Program-made: the position numbers and the translations under genes
Shown here: piece by piece, positions 1 to 8,554 of the stretch
How the letters are laid out: each line of letters begins with the position of its first letter
Position numbering within the stretch: the first letter of the stretch is position 1
Notes under the pieces: generated by a model
What the model saw: the letters and a program-made list of their open reading frames with translations, nothing else
Told to the model about the DNA's origin: nothing
Database searches by the model: none
Assembly (NCBI GenBank): GCA_028718785.1
Contig: JAQULB010000007.1
Coordinates: 1-32,499 of the forward strand
Direction of reading: 5' to 3'
Origin: Minisyncoccota bacterium
Lineage (GTDB): Bacteria > Patescibacteriota > Minisyncoccia > Minisyncoccales > CG1-02-41-26
DNA: 32,499 nt

Positions 1-30
1 CAATTCTTTAAAAATTTTAATTGAGGTCAT
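1..30 (-). CDS. N-terminus of an unknown protein leaving the window (MTSIKIFKEL...), putative SAM-riboswitch-controlled gene
   Basis: ATG at 30 on the minus strand, open to the window edge; lies downstream of the SAM-I riboswitch/terminator. Only 10 codons visible. Confidence 0.45.
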   Translation of the reverse strand, partial: MTSIKIFKEL

Positions 31-170
31 ACTTTGGTTTTTCACCCCTACAATGGGGGTGTTTTCATTTTAGCAAAAAATAGAGGTTTTAGTTATTCAT
101 AGGACATTTCGTAATTCAAAGTATATAGGGTTGCATATGTCAACATTTTAAATCCTCCTTTTTAATGAAC

Positions 171-197
171 TAAAAAACACTTCCTAGAAAGAAGTGT
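171..197 (-). terminator. Intrinsic terminator of SAM riboswitch expression platform
   Basis: Minus strand ACACTTC-tttctag-GAAGTGT followed by TTTTTA. Confidence 0.75.
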
Positions 198-209
198 GGC
201 TTTAGTCCA

Positions 210-332
210 TGACCTAAGCATCATCTTTCCAGGAAATTCCTGGCCGGAGTTAGCACCCACCAACTTCCGCCAAAGGCGAAATGGGGTTGCTGCAGGGTCA
301 TAGGGCCGTTCCCTTGCCTGCTCTTGATAACA
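210..332 (-). promoter_or_regulatory. SAM-I (S-box) riboswitch aptamer
   Basis: Minus strand reads GTTATCAAGAGCAGGCAAGGGAACGGCCCTATGACCCTGCAGCAACC...GGTGCTAACTCC...GGAAAGATGATGC, matching S-box conserved blocks (ATCAAGAG, GGCCCTATGA, GCAACC, GGTGCTAA.TCC, GAAAGATGA). Confidence 0.93.
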
Positions 333-460
333 AAACTATTCAATTAAGAACTACTTAAAATATACCAAATTAAAAACCGATGTCAATAGCCCTTTATTAA
401 AAAGTGTGTCAAAGTTAGCCGATCGGCACAGTTTGACACACTTGCAATAAATGATTTTGA

Positions 461-1111
461 CTACCTATAAACTGGATATTGCTTTGGGGCTATACCTCGT
501 TGGTCAGTGATAGCGGGAAACATTGTTTTCTTCTCGCTTGATTTTATAGCGCGTGTTCCTTTGTAAATAATTTGAAATTCATGGCCATCGCCAAAATCAA
601 AAATAAAATCAAGTATTGGATGTTTTAAATAGTCAATTTGGCAAATTTTTATCTCGTTGGATTTATAAGTTGGAAAAGGATCATCTTCCCAGCCCTCAGC
701 AAAAAACTCAAGCAGAGTTGATGGCTCGAAAAACTCTAAATTGCTTTCTGACTTTTTTTCTATACCAGGGATAGTAAAGCCATGCATATGGTCATAATTC
801 CACTTCATTCCAGAAACAATCATTTTTGCCAATTTCTCAAAATTTTGACTTCCTAAAATTTCAATTTCTCGCCAAAGCTTCGGCTTTCTTTCATAGGTAA
901 CACGAAAAATATAAACCGCAGTCGGCTCGCCATTAGCAGTAAAAACCTTAGCAAATTCTTTTTCATACCATTCATAATTTTTCAAAACCTCTTGCAAATA
1001 GTCAATATGCCTGCCTTCGGCAATAGCCGAATTAATTACTTCTCTAAAATCCCCTTCTTCAATTTTTGGTAAATCTTTTATCATAATTGTAATGCTAATC
1101 GGCGTCGGCAA
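461..1111 (-). CDS. Plasmid pRiA4b ORF-3-like family protein
   Basis: YIFRVTYERKPKLWREIEI...MKWNYDHMHGFTI...FDFGDGHEFQI...YPVYR pattern typical of the PRiA4_ORF3 family. Confidence 0.75.
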   Translation of the reverse strand: MPTPISITIMIKDLPKIEEGDFREVINSAIAEGRHIDYLQEVLKNYEWYEKEFAKVFTANGEPTAVYIFRVTYERKPKLWREIEILGSQNFEKLAKMIVSGMKWNYDHMHGFTIPGIEKKSESNLEFFEPSTLLEFFAEGWEDDPFPTYKSNEIKICQIDYLKHPILDFIFDFGDGHEFQIIYKGTRAIKSSEKKTMFPAITDQRGIAPKQYPVYR

Positions 1112-1267
1112 TTAAAGACGCGTTGCTTTCTCCAGCAGAGTAGCGATGCAAAAGAGAACCTATTAGGGTTTGATAAGGCAAGCCCTTTTCATTTGTCTAA
1201 TTTATATTTTTCCATTTTTTGTTTTCTTAATTTCATTTCATTATTATTTTATTACTTTTTTCATTGC

Positions 1268-1296
1268 TCGACAAACGGGTTTAGATTTGGTATTAT
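1268..1296 (+). promoter_or_regulatory. Sigma70-type promoter for the + strand small RNA candidate
   Basis: TCGACA (1268-1273), 17-nt spacer, TATTAT (1291-1296). Confidence 0.55.
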
Positions 1297-1302
1297 TAAA
1301 TC

Positions 1303-1396
1303 AACAAGAAGCTCGAGACAAATCCGCCGTATGGGGAAAGTCCGTAAGGGCTACCGAGCGTTCTGACCGCCCATTAATTGGGCGGTTATTTTGTTT
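1303..1396 (+). ncRNA. Structured small RNA candidate next to a DUF3800 gene (possible DUF3800-associated RNA motif)
   Basis: Closing stem GAAGCTCG (1308-1315)/CGAGCgTTC (1355-1363); hairpin TCCgCC-GTAT-GGGGA (1323-1337); hairpin GTCC-GTAA-GGGC with GNRA loop (1340-1351); terminator ACCGCCCA/TGGGCGGT (1366-1386) followed by TATTTTGTTTTC. Confidence 0.6.
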
Positions 1397-1920
1397 TCAA
1401 GAAGTTTGTATAGCTTTGTTGTTCGTTCTGTTGGTTTGTCGTAGTAAGATCGAACAAATCCAGCTAACGCATCTGCCAAACGTAAACCAGCAGAAGATTC
1501 ATCGTTTAGTGTCCTTATTTTATTTACCGAAATACCCTTATCACGCAAAACCTTTTTAAGCCGTTGACCATACCAACGAGGTTTTTTGCCATCAATTATT
1601 ATCTTTTTTATCTTTTTCTCAATAACCAAATATTCTAAGCTATATTCTAAAGCATTGGCCATATTGATTGGATTTTTCATAATCGCAACCTTAAAAGTAA
1701 AATTTAATTTACTAACAGCTTTTAAGAACTTTTCGCGAATTTCCCAGCCAGATTTAGAAGAAAAGTCAGACCAATGAAATTTTTTGATTCCTAAAGATTC
1801 TTCAATTTTCAAAATTTCAGTTTCAATCTGTTCCGCATCTTCAAAGCAAATTTAGGCAAAAGATATAACAGAATGATCAATTGATTTATGAATTCCCGAT
1901 TCATCAATAAAAATAAACAT
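1351..1920 (-). pseudogene. DUF3800-domain protein interrupted by an in-frame UAA at codon 23
   Basis: Start at 1920 gives MFIFIDESGIHKSIDHSVISFA*ICFEDAEQIETEILKIEESLGIKKF... in frame with ORF 1351..1812. FIFIDESG N-terminus and ...LRLADALAGFVRSYYD C-terminus are DUF3800-like; the stop is at 1852-1854. Confidence 0.75.
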
Positions 1921-1934
1921 AATTTTATTTTTAT

Positions 1935-2108
1935 TTACTTATTATTTTGTTTGCCTTTGTTTTTTATATGCTCCAAACGATTGGCTAAACTAAAACTTCT
2001 TCTTGATACAGCAAAAAGTTTATCGTTTCTGCCCTTACCTTCAACCTGACCTGTCTCTCCCCTGTCTTTTAATTTTCGCGAAAAAAAATTGTTAAAAAAT
2101 TTTTTCAT
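1935..2108 (-). CDS. Small basic protein, 57 aa, 14 nt upstream of the DUF3800 gene
   Basis: ORF MKKFFNNFFSRKLKDRGETGQVEGKGRNDKLFAVSRRSFSLANRLEHIKNKGKQNNK; not in the ORF track because of its length. Confidence 0.45.
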   Translation of the reverse strand: MKKFFNNFFSRKLKDRGETGQVEGKGRNDKLFAVSRRSFSLANRLEHIKNKGKQNNK

Positions 2109-2110
2109 AT

Positions 2111-2202
2111 CTTAGAAGTCGTTAATGAATGAAATGAATTTACGAATTCTTAGATCCTGTTAAACGCTTCTCTCATAAAGCGTTTAATCGGGATATTCCT
2201 TA
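2111..2202. repeat. Dispersed intergenic repeat, copy without inner insert (empty site)
   Basis: TTAGAAGTCGTTAATGAATGAAATGAATTTACGAATTCTTA|GATCCTGTTAAACGC...GCGTTTAATCGGGAT; related copies near 5461 and 8447. Confidence 0.8.
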
Positions 2203-2256
2203 AGTCGTTAATGAATGAAATGAATTTACGAGAACTTATACCCCGTTAAGTGCAAG

Positions 2257-2326
2257 CCTGCCCGCAGTGCTACCCGCCAGCAATGCTTCGCCATAGCGAT
2301 GCGGACTGACAGCGTTACAGGCGGGC
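2257..2326. repeat. Inner palindromic ~68-bp repeat element, copy 1
   Basis: CCTGCCCGCAGTGCTACCCGCCAGCAATGCTTCGCCATAGCGATGCGGACTGACAGCGTTACAGGCGGGC; near-identical to the copies at 5503 and 8486. Confidence 0.85.
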
Positions 2327-2398
2327 GATTAGCTTGCTACTTAACTGGGGTGGCTCCGAGCGTAAAAACCTCAAGGAGCTGTTTAACTGGGGTTGTTT

Positions 2399-3313
2399 TT
2401 ACGGGCTTAAAACTAAACTTTTTCTAACTGCGTCAAATTGATCAATTAAGGCCTGATGGTTAAATTCTTTTACAGCTCCCTCTGGGTAGTTATCAATATT
2501 TGTTGAATGGATAAAATACCTAACAGCCACACATGGGTTAGTGTCCCGTATTGCCCAAACAGTTTCTTCATAAAAATTTCCCGCCCCAGCCCCAGTTGAT
2601 GTGGCCACAGAATATTGAACATCATTGTCAATAGTTTCTGCTGGAGCGCCACTGTTGCCTAAATCTAAAAACAAACTGGCGTTGCAATCCACGCTATTTG
2701 GAATTGTTTCCACGGAAATTCCCGTGTCAAAACCAGAAAGGTTTGTGCCAGTGGCCATCTCAACCGGAATGATAAACTTAACACCATTAATATCTTTACC
2801 CGGCCCCAACTCTTGATAAACATAAGAAGTGTCAATAGTATAACCAAGCGGATAACGAATTGAAAACCCAAGGGTTGAACTTGCATAAACTTGAGGCAAA
2901 TTGCCCGGGTCAAGAGCCACAGCAACACAGCTCGAGTATGTTTGCATATCATTTTCCATAATAAAAGCGCTATTCCCCTTGCTCCAAAAAATAATTGCTT
3001 CATTACTTGTGGCATAACGAATACCGCTCCCGGAAATTGTTTGAGCCAAACTTAATTGCCGGCCATCGCTTAAAAATATTTCCACACTGCCAGTTGGAGT
3101 TGGCATTTCTCCGGGCTGAACAGTTGGCGCTTCTGGCCCCTTATAGTACTTGGCGTTGATTGTTTTTCCACCATCGCACAAGTAATCAACTTGGCTAATA
3201 GGTTGATTCTCTACATTAGCAGGCAAGGAAGATTTTTTTTGAAAAAACATCCAAGCCCAAACAACAGCCCCAAAAGCTATAATAATGATAATGAATATGT
3301 ATTTTTTTTGCAT
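2399..3313 (-). CDS. Membrane-anchored protein with MliC-like (lysozyme inhibitor) domain
   Basis: N-terminal TM/signal; YLCDGGKTINAKYY...VEIFLSDGRQLSLAQTISGSGIRYATSNEAIIFWSKGNSAFIMEND resembles MliC. Confidence 0.72.
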   Translation of the reverse strand: MQKKYIFIIIIIAFGAVVWAWMFFQKKSSLPANVENQPISQVDYLCDGGKTINAKYYKGPEAPTVQPGEMPTPTGSVEIFLSDGRQLSLAQTISGSGIRYATSNEAIIFWSKGNSAFIMENDMQTYSSCVAVALDPGNLPQVYASSTLGFSIRYPLGYTIDTSYVYQELGPGKDINGVKFIIPVEMATGTNLSGFDTGISVETIPNSVDCNASLFLDLGNSGAPAETIDNDVQYSVATSTGAGAGNFYEETVWAIRDTNPCVAVRYFIHSTNIDNYPEGAVKEFNHQALIDQFDAVRKSLVLSP

Positions 3314-3360
3314 ATTTTAAATAAAAATAATTATTATATTATAATAAATTTTTATATATA

Positions 3361-3402
3361 AAACAAAACTTTCGCTTAAAACAAAAAGCGAAAGTTTTGT
3401 TT
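3361..3402. terminator. Bidirectional terminator-like hairpin
   Basis: Perfect 17-bp arms AAACAAAACTTTCGCTT / AAGCGAAAGTTTTGTTT, T-rich flank. Confidence 0.7.
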
Positions 3403-3408
3403 TTAAAT

Positions 3409-4152
3409 TTATCTATAAATTGATTTTACTCCCAAACTATCTCCCCAGCCCAAAGTGTCTTTTTTTAGCTCGCCAGTAAATCCATAGCCATACATTGTTA
3501 AGTCGCGACTCGCTAAATCATAAAGATCGTCTAAGCCAACCCAATGGCCATTTTCATGGGTCATTATATTTTGCACGTCATAAGCGCCAGCTGTTCCTGC
3601 GCAATCAGTTGTATATGGAGTTACCGCCCATTTTAATTTTTTATTTAAAATCGTATCTGATTCCACCCACTGGCCTGTATTTTGATAATACCAAGTATAA
3701 GTAACCGCAATAGCATTGTTTGGCACGCTGCCCCAAGCCACTAAATTGATTCCATCATTTTGAGCCCTAACTGCGCCAGTAGCTCCTCCGTCCTGAAAAC
3801 TCAAACCGCTTGTTGCCCAGGCCTGAAAAGCATTGTCCACCGCTAATTTCAAACTATCGTTTGATATGCCAAAAGAATTGGTGTTGTAGTTAATCTTGTA
3901 AACAACTGCGCTATCTGGCAATTTCCAACCCGTTAAACCGTAATTTGCCACTTGTTCGTTAGCGGTAATTTGACAAACAGGACCTTGCGGCTTGCCCTTG
4001 TCTAGACCGGGCTTTGGGTAGTGCACAAAAACCCTTAGCTTAACATCGTTGTTATCATTTTTAGCTGAAGCGCTAGGCCCAGTTAACCCCAAAAATAATA
4101 ACCCCCCAACTAACAAACAAACGAATAACTTTAAATAATATTGTTTTTTCAT
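3409..4152 (-). CDS. Secreted matrixin-like zinc metalloprotease
   Basis: Signal peptide; zinc-binding motif HENGHWVGLDDLYD and downstream Met-turn-like TMYGYG. Confidence 0.85.
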   Translation of the reverse strand: MKKQYYLKLFVCLLVGGLLFLGLTGPSASAKNDNNDVKLRVFVHYPKPGLDKGKPQGPVCQITANEQVANYGLTGWKLPDSAVVYKINYNTNSFGISNDSLKLAVDNAFQAWATSGLSFQDGGATGAVRAQNDGINLVAWGSVPNNAIAVTYTWYYQNTGQWVESDTILNKKLKWAVTPYTTDCAGTAGAYDVQNIMTHENGHWVGLDDLYDLASRDLTMYGYGFTGELKKDTLGWGDSLGVKSIYR

Positions 4153-4190
4153 AAATTAAATTATTTTTTATTTTATCCGACTTTAGTTAA

Positions 4191-4757
4191 TTATACACTA
4201 ACCATATTTTCCTTCAATTCCTTTCTAATTTCTAAATAATCGGGTATAGTTTGACTTACTAAATTCCAAAATTTTGGGCCATGGTTAAATTCTTTTAAAT
4301 GGCACAACTCGTGAACAATAATATAATCAGCCAATCTCTGGGGCAACAAAACAATTTTATAATTAAAATTTAAATTGCCTTTTTTTGAACAACTCCCCCA
4401 CCGAGTTTTTTGGTTTTTAATATTTACCCTATTAACTTTTAATCCGTAAAATTTATTAAAATGTTCAATCCGCGCCAGCGCCAAAGTTAACGCCTGCTGT
4501 TTATATTTTATATAATCTTTTTTAGCGCCCTTAATAGCCACCTGCCCAGAAAACTTTTTGAAATACTCAAGTTTATCAATAACCCACTGCGATTTTTGAA
4601 CAATAAATTGCTCAATAATACTTTCACTAACATATTGTGGCGCTGTTACCACAAAACTGCCATCACAATAAATAGCCAACCTCATCCGCTTAGCCCTCTT
4701 GCTTACTTTAAGCGTATACTCCACTTTTTGTTTATGCAACTGAATCTCTTTTTTCAT
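4191..4757 (-). CDS. YgjP-like (DUF45) metallopeptidase family protein
   Basis: IIVHELCHLKEFNHGPKFWNLV, TRWGSCSKKGNLNFNYKIVLLP motifs. Confidence 0.92.
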   Translation of the reverse strand: MKKEIQLHKQKVEYTLKVSKRAKRMRLAIYCDGSFVVTAPQYVSESIIEQFIVQKSQWVIDKLEYFKKFSGQVAIKGAKKDYIKYKQQALTLALARIEHFNKFYGLKVNRVNIKNQKTRWGSCSKKGNLNFNYKIVLLPQRLADYIIVHELCHLKEFNHGPKFWNLVSQTIPDYLEIRKELKENMVSV

Positions 4758-5458
4758 ATCGTTGCTTCTTGACGATGAATTATACTGTGCATTCTAACAT
4801 CAAAAAAAGTTTTTAAAGATATAAACAAAATCAAAAAAGGAATATTTAAAAAAGTAAAAGAAAAGGCCCAGAAAATTCCCCCAACCATAATGATAATATG
4901 CATGGGAATAATCCTTGTGTAGGCAGAAGCCATTAAATAACCCGCGTTTGGCATGCGCGCTTTATCATTTTGGTAATTGACTAAAAACGAATAAAGATGA
5001 TTAAAGAAAAATATGCCCGCTCCTATTAAAATTCCTTCTTTATTAATATATCCCTTACTAAAGCTTGTTAAAAAAACGCCATAAACAAAATGGAAAAATC
5101 CATAATGAAAAGCAAAAAATAAAGCTATGCCAAGTTGAATTGTCCAGCTGGGAATATTGTAATATTTTTTTATTCCCCCGTTCCCCCCTTTCTCCATACT
5201 TACTTTACTCATCTGTGTGCGGTTGCCAAAAACAAGTATTTTGATAAAAACGAAAAGCCCAATAGTCAAACTTTGCAAGAAATAAGCCCACATTAAGTTG
5301 ATAATTGGCCAATGCTCAACTACAGCAAAAATCAGCAAAATAAAATTACTTAAAATCAAACTCCTAGCTGTTGGGTCTTTCAGGGCTTGCTTAAAACTAA
5401 AATCTTTTTCCCCAAACATCATCCCCGGCAAAATTTTTATTTTATTTATACTTTGCAT
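4754..5458 (-). CDS. Multi-pass membrane protein (DUF6498-like)
   Basis: Several hydrophobic segments; overlaps the downstream gene by 4 nt. Confidence 0.6.
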   Translation of the reverse strand: MQSINKIKILPGMMFGEKDFSFKQALKDPTARSLILSNFILLIFAVVEHWPIINLMWAYFLQSLTIGLFVFIKILVFGNRTQMSKVSMEKGGNGGIKKYYNIPSWTIQLGIALFFAFHYGFFHFVYGVFLTSFSKGYINKEGILIGAGIFFFNHLYSFLVNYQNDKARMPNAGYLMASAYTRIIPMHIIIMVGGIFWAFSFTFLNIPFLILFISLKTFFDVRMHSIIHRQEATI

Positions 5459-5502
5459 ATCTTAAAAATCGTTAACAAACGAAGTAAATTTAAGAATTGT
5501 TA

Positions 5503-5570
5503 CCTGCCCGCAGTGCTACCCGCCAGCAATGCTTCGCCATAGCGATGCGGGCTGACAGCGTTGCAGGCGG
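5503..5570. repeat. Inner palindromic ~68-bp repeat element, copy 2
   Basis: CCTGCCCGCAGTGCTACCCGCCAGCAATGCTTCGCCATAGCGATGCGGGCTGACAGCGTTGCAGGCGG between ...GAATTGTTA and GATCCTGTTAAACGC. Confidence 0.9.
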
Positions 5571-5639
5571 GATCCTGTTAAACGCTCCTCTCAAAGGACT
5601 TTTAATCGGGATATTTATTTTATGTAATTATTTTTTAAC

Positions 5640-6104
5640 TCAAAGCACACCCCCTGCGTAGAAAAAATAGTAAATTTGCTTCTCTTTTTTTAAAATTTTC
5701 TCAAGACCAGCCATTTTTTCGATTGAACCATTAAAATCAGGAGCGCAAGTATATTTGTAGCCATCTTTCTCCCATTCAACTGATTTCCAAATTCTTGCTG
5801 TTTCCCAATTCGCTAAAAGCGCGCCCCTTAAAATCTTGTCTACTTCACTTTCTGTCATGCCTTGATAATCGCCAAAATAAGACATTGACCAAACCGCCTT
5901 ACTATTAAAGTAAACTGCTTCCAGCCCCATAAAAATACCCGGGCCATTATAATAAACATCTCGATAAAGCCACTCCCCCTCCCCATACTCAAGCTGTTTT
6001 GAGCCAGCTAAAACCGGCTTCACTTTTCCCTTACTCCCTGCGTATGTTTTTGTCCTTGCCTGCAACAAAAACCGCAATAATTTTTCTTTGTTTTTCGCAA
6101 TCAT
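5640..6104 (-). CDS. DUF5680-like protein
   Basis: FLLQARTKTYAG...LEYGEGEWLYRDVYYNGPGIFMGLEAVYFNSKAVWSMSYFGDY...YFFYAGG pattern. Confidence 0.78.
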   Translation of the reverse strand: MIAKNKEKLLRFLLQARTKTYAGSKGKVKPVLAGSKQLEYGEGEWLYRDVYYNGPGIFMGLEAVYFNSKAVWSMSYFGDYQGMTESEVDKILRGALLANWETARIWKSVEWEKDGYKYTCAPDFNGSIEKMAGLEKILKKEKQIYYFFYAGGVL

Positions 6105-6125
6105 AATCTATTCTTATAAAATTAA

Positions 6126-7112
6126 CTATCTTTTTGCAATAAGGTTTAAAATCAAACCAATAACTTTGTCTTTATCTTTTGAATCACTACATGCAACAAG
6201 AATCGTTAGCGCAGTTAAAGCAGAAGGAGTAAGTTTGGACACATCTAAAATGTTGGCCTGCTTTAAAAACCACACAAAAGCAAACGCCCCACTTCTTTTA
6301 TTGCCATCAATAAAAGGATGGTCTTTTACCATAAAATATAAAAGATGAGCTGCCTTTTCTTCTGCGCTTTCGTATAATTCTTTACCGCCAAAAGATTGCA
6401 TCACATTGCCAATAATTCCTGCCACAAAACCTTCGCTTCTTTCCTTGCCAAAAATATCAGTCACTTCCGACCTAAGCATAAGCTCTTCTTTTAACCCAGC
6501 TAAACTTTTGACAATTTTTTCTGCTGTCAATAAAACCTTTTTCTTTGTAAGCTTTCCTTTTGGTAGAACGCCTTTATCATACGCTTCGAGTGATAGCCAA
6601 GTATCTGCAAAAAGCGATACGAGTTCAACTGCGTCTTCTGCCTCCACAATAGACCCAGCAGGTAAAAGCTTTTTGATATCTTCCACAATACTCAAGAATT
6701 GCGCATAATTCACTGCAATTCTTTTTTTATTCACAGCAAAACCATCCACAATATAGTTTCGCAAAGTTTTGGTTGCCCATTGGCGAAAGTGTGTGCCAAC
6801 AATAGAATTTATTCGATAACCAACGGCAATAATAACATCAAGATTGTATACTTTTATATTTCTTTTAATCTTTCTGCCTCCCTCTGTTTTAACTTGTAAG
6901 GATTCTTTACAAGTTGATTTTATGTCAAGCTCTTTTTCTTTAAAAATACTGCGTAAATGAATTGTAATATTTTGGGGCGTAACATTAAAAATTTTAGCCA
7001 TTTCAGCTTGTGATGCCCATATTGTTTCACGCGAAAAATCGCCTCGAAGTTCAATAGCTCCGGACTTTGCTTGATAAATGACTACCTGCGATTTTTGATT
7101 ACTTTTTTCCAT
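6126..7112 (-). CDS. RhuM-family protein with C-terminal Fic/Doc domain
   Basis: N-terminal DNA-binding RhuM-like region (QAEMAKIFNVTPQNITIHLRSIFKEKEL...YNLDVIIAVGYRINS); C-terminal Doc-like motif HPFIDGNKRSG. Confidence 0.9.
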   Translation of the reverse strand: MEKSNQKSQVVIYQAKSGAIELRGDFSRETIWASQAEMAKIFNVTPQNITIHLRSIFKEKELDIKSTCKESLQVKTEGGRKIKRNIKVYNLDVIIAVGYRINSIVGTHFRQWATKTLRNYIVDGFAVNKKRIAVNYAQFLSIVEDIKKLLPAGSIVEAEDAVELVSLFADTWLSLEAYDKGVLPKGKLTKKKVLLTAEKIVKSLAGLKEELMLRSEVTDIFGKERSEGFVAGIIGNVMQSFGGKELYESAEEKAAHLLYFMVKDHPFIDGNKRSGAFAFVWFLKQANILDVSKLTPSALTALTILVACSDSKDKDKVIGLILNLIAKR

Positions 7113-7129
7113 ATTGTCGAAAGGCCATA

Positions 7130-7684
7130 TTATCTAATTCCAGTGTCACAGGACAAATTAACTTCAATGATTTTTGATGGCTCGATGGTTATTTGTTTTG
7201 TTTCACACCTTGGCATCACATTTCCTCCAACTGGTTGAAGCGCATACTCTCCTGGTGGGAGCGTTATTTTATACTTGCCTTGCTGGTCGCTTTCTATTGT
7301 GGCAAAAGGCGAACTACTTGGAATCCCCACTGCAATCACCTGAATATTAGTGGCATAGGGCTTATCAACGCATTGAGGGTTGGGCGGATTTTGCATAACC
7401 GGGCAAGTTGGCCCAAGCGTAACCACCCCAAAAACTCCAGAATCAAAAGGTAAAATACCGTCGTTAGGCGATGGGCAAGGCCCTCCTTCGCATAAAGCTT
7501 CGACGGGGCAAGCAGCAAACTCGCAGTTGGGGCCAGTCCTGCCAACTGCTGAACCATCTGGGCAAAGCTTGGCTTCCATGGTGCAAGCAATTTGCTCTGG
7601 CTGGTTAAAAAACCTTAAATCAATCAAAACTGCCCCAAGCAAAACCAAAATAATTACACTTACAATAATAATTATTTTTTTCAT
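7130..7684 (-). CDS. Membrane-anchored protein with carboxypeptidase-regulatory-like domain
   Basis: N-terminal TM; ESDQQGKYKITLPPGEYALQP beta-sandwich signature. Confidence 0.65.
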   Translation of the reverse strand: MKKIIIIVSVIILVLLGAVLIDLRFFNQPEQIACTMEAKLCPDGSAVGRTGPNCEFAACPVEALCEGGPCPSPNDGILPFDSGVFGVVTLGPTCPVMQNPPNPQCVDKPYATNIQVIAVGIPSSSPFATIESDQQGKYKITLPPGEYALQPVGGNVMPRCETKQITIEPSKIIEVNLSCDTGIR

Positions 7685-7713
7685 GAATTTAATCGGGATG
7701 TTTCTTTTATTAA

Positions 7714-7878
7714 TTATTTTTTAATATTCTTTACAATAGCGAAAATATTTATTAAAGGAACAGAAAGCAAAAATACAAAAAGAGGCATGCTGTCGGTTGT
7801 ATACGCTATCATAAAATACACCACAAAACTAATCTGCGCCACACTAAGAAAAATTGCTAAATAATCTAAAATTTTCAT
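7714..7878 (-). CDS. Small membrane protein (54 aa)
   Basis: ORF MKILDYLAIFLSVAQISFVVYFMIAYTTDSMPLFVFLLSVPLINIFAIVKNIKK. Confidence 0.5.
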   Translation of the reverse strand: MKILDYLAIFLSVAQISFVVYFMIAYTTDSMPLFVFLLSVPLINIFAIVKNIKK

Positions 7879-7918
7879 ATTTTAAAAAGCGTTTAATTGG
7901 GGTGTTTTTGCTTTATTT

Positions 7919-8071
7919 TTACCTAAAAGCAAAAGCCATCAACACAATGGTTAAAAGGTTGAAAACCACCAACAACACTGCTTGTTGAGTTTTTGGAAGC
8001 GGGCGTATCAAAATATAAATCGTGTAGATTATAACAACAATGGCTGCGCCAATAAAATTTCCTTTTACCAT
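7919..8071 (-). CDS. Small membrane protein (50 aa)
   Basis: ORF MVKGNFIGAAIVVIIYTIYILIRPLPKTQQAVLLVVFNLLTIVLMAFAFR. Confidence 0.5.
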   Translation of the reverse strand: MVKGNFIGAAIVVIIYTIYILIRPLPKTQQAVLLVVFNLLTIVLMAFAFR

Positions 8072-8172
8072 AAAATTAAATTAAAAAATTAATTAATCCT
8101 GCGACCTTTATAAAAAACTTGTTATGCTTTTTTCCCAATCCCCACCACCTGATTTCTTTCTTATTTCCCCTG

Positions 8173-8439
8173 CTAATCCCCAAGCTGAATGACAAGCAAT
8201 CCATTTTTTTCTATTTCCTCCCTTTGGCCAAAATCATTAAGCTGGAGCTTTAAAATATAGCCAACCTTTTTCTCAATTTTTCTGCCAGTGTATTCTTTTG
8301 TTTGGGGATTCCACTCCTCCAATGCCAAAATATCACCCTCTTCAATATCGAAATCAGCCACTCTTAAATCAAACCTTTTCTTACCAGCCAACACTAATTC
8401 AAAATACTCTGGCCAAGTTTTCTTTTTAATAATTTTCAT
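8173..8439 (-). CDS. DUF3850 (ASCH-like) protein
   Basis: WPEYFELVLAGKKRFDLRVADFDIEEGDILALEEWNPQTKEYTGR is characteristic. Confidence 0.9.
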   Translation of the reverse strand: MKIIKKKTWPEYFELVLAGKKRFDLRVADFDIEEGDILALEEWNPQTKEYTGRKIEKKVGYILKLQLNDFGQREEIEKNGLLVIQLGD

Positions 8440-8485
8440 TTTTCTTAGAAATCGTTAATAAGCGAAGCGAATTTACGAATTCTTA

Positions 8486-8554
8486 CCTGCCCGCAGTGCT
8501 ACCCGCCAGCAATGCTTCGCCATAGCGATGCGGGCTGACAGCGTTGCAAGCGGG
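8486..8554. repeat. Inner palindromic ~68-bp repeat element, copy 3
   Basis: CCTGCCCGCAGTGC...GTTGCAAGCGGG between GAATTCTTA and GATCCTGTTAAACGC. Confidence 0.9.

Noticed and set aside
102-158. 17-codon minus-strand ORF (MLTYATLYTLNYEMSYE) preceded by AAGGAGG between the SAM riboswitch terminator and the next gene
   Set aside because: Too short to support; the SD match is not meaningful if the ribosome lacks the complementary anti-SD, so it is likely coincidental.
1170-1559. 129-aa + strand ORF
   Set aside because: Overlaps the DUF3800 coding region and the small RNA in antisense; composition is not protein-like and no family motif is visible.
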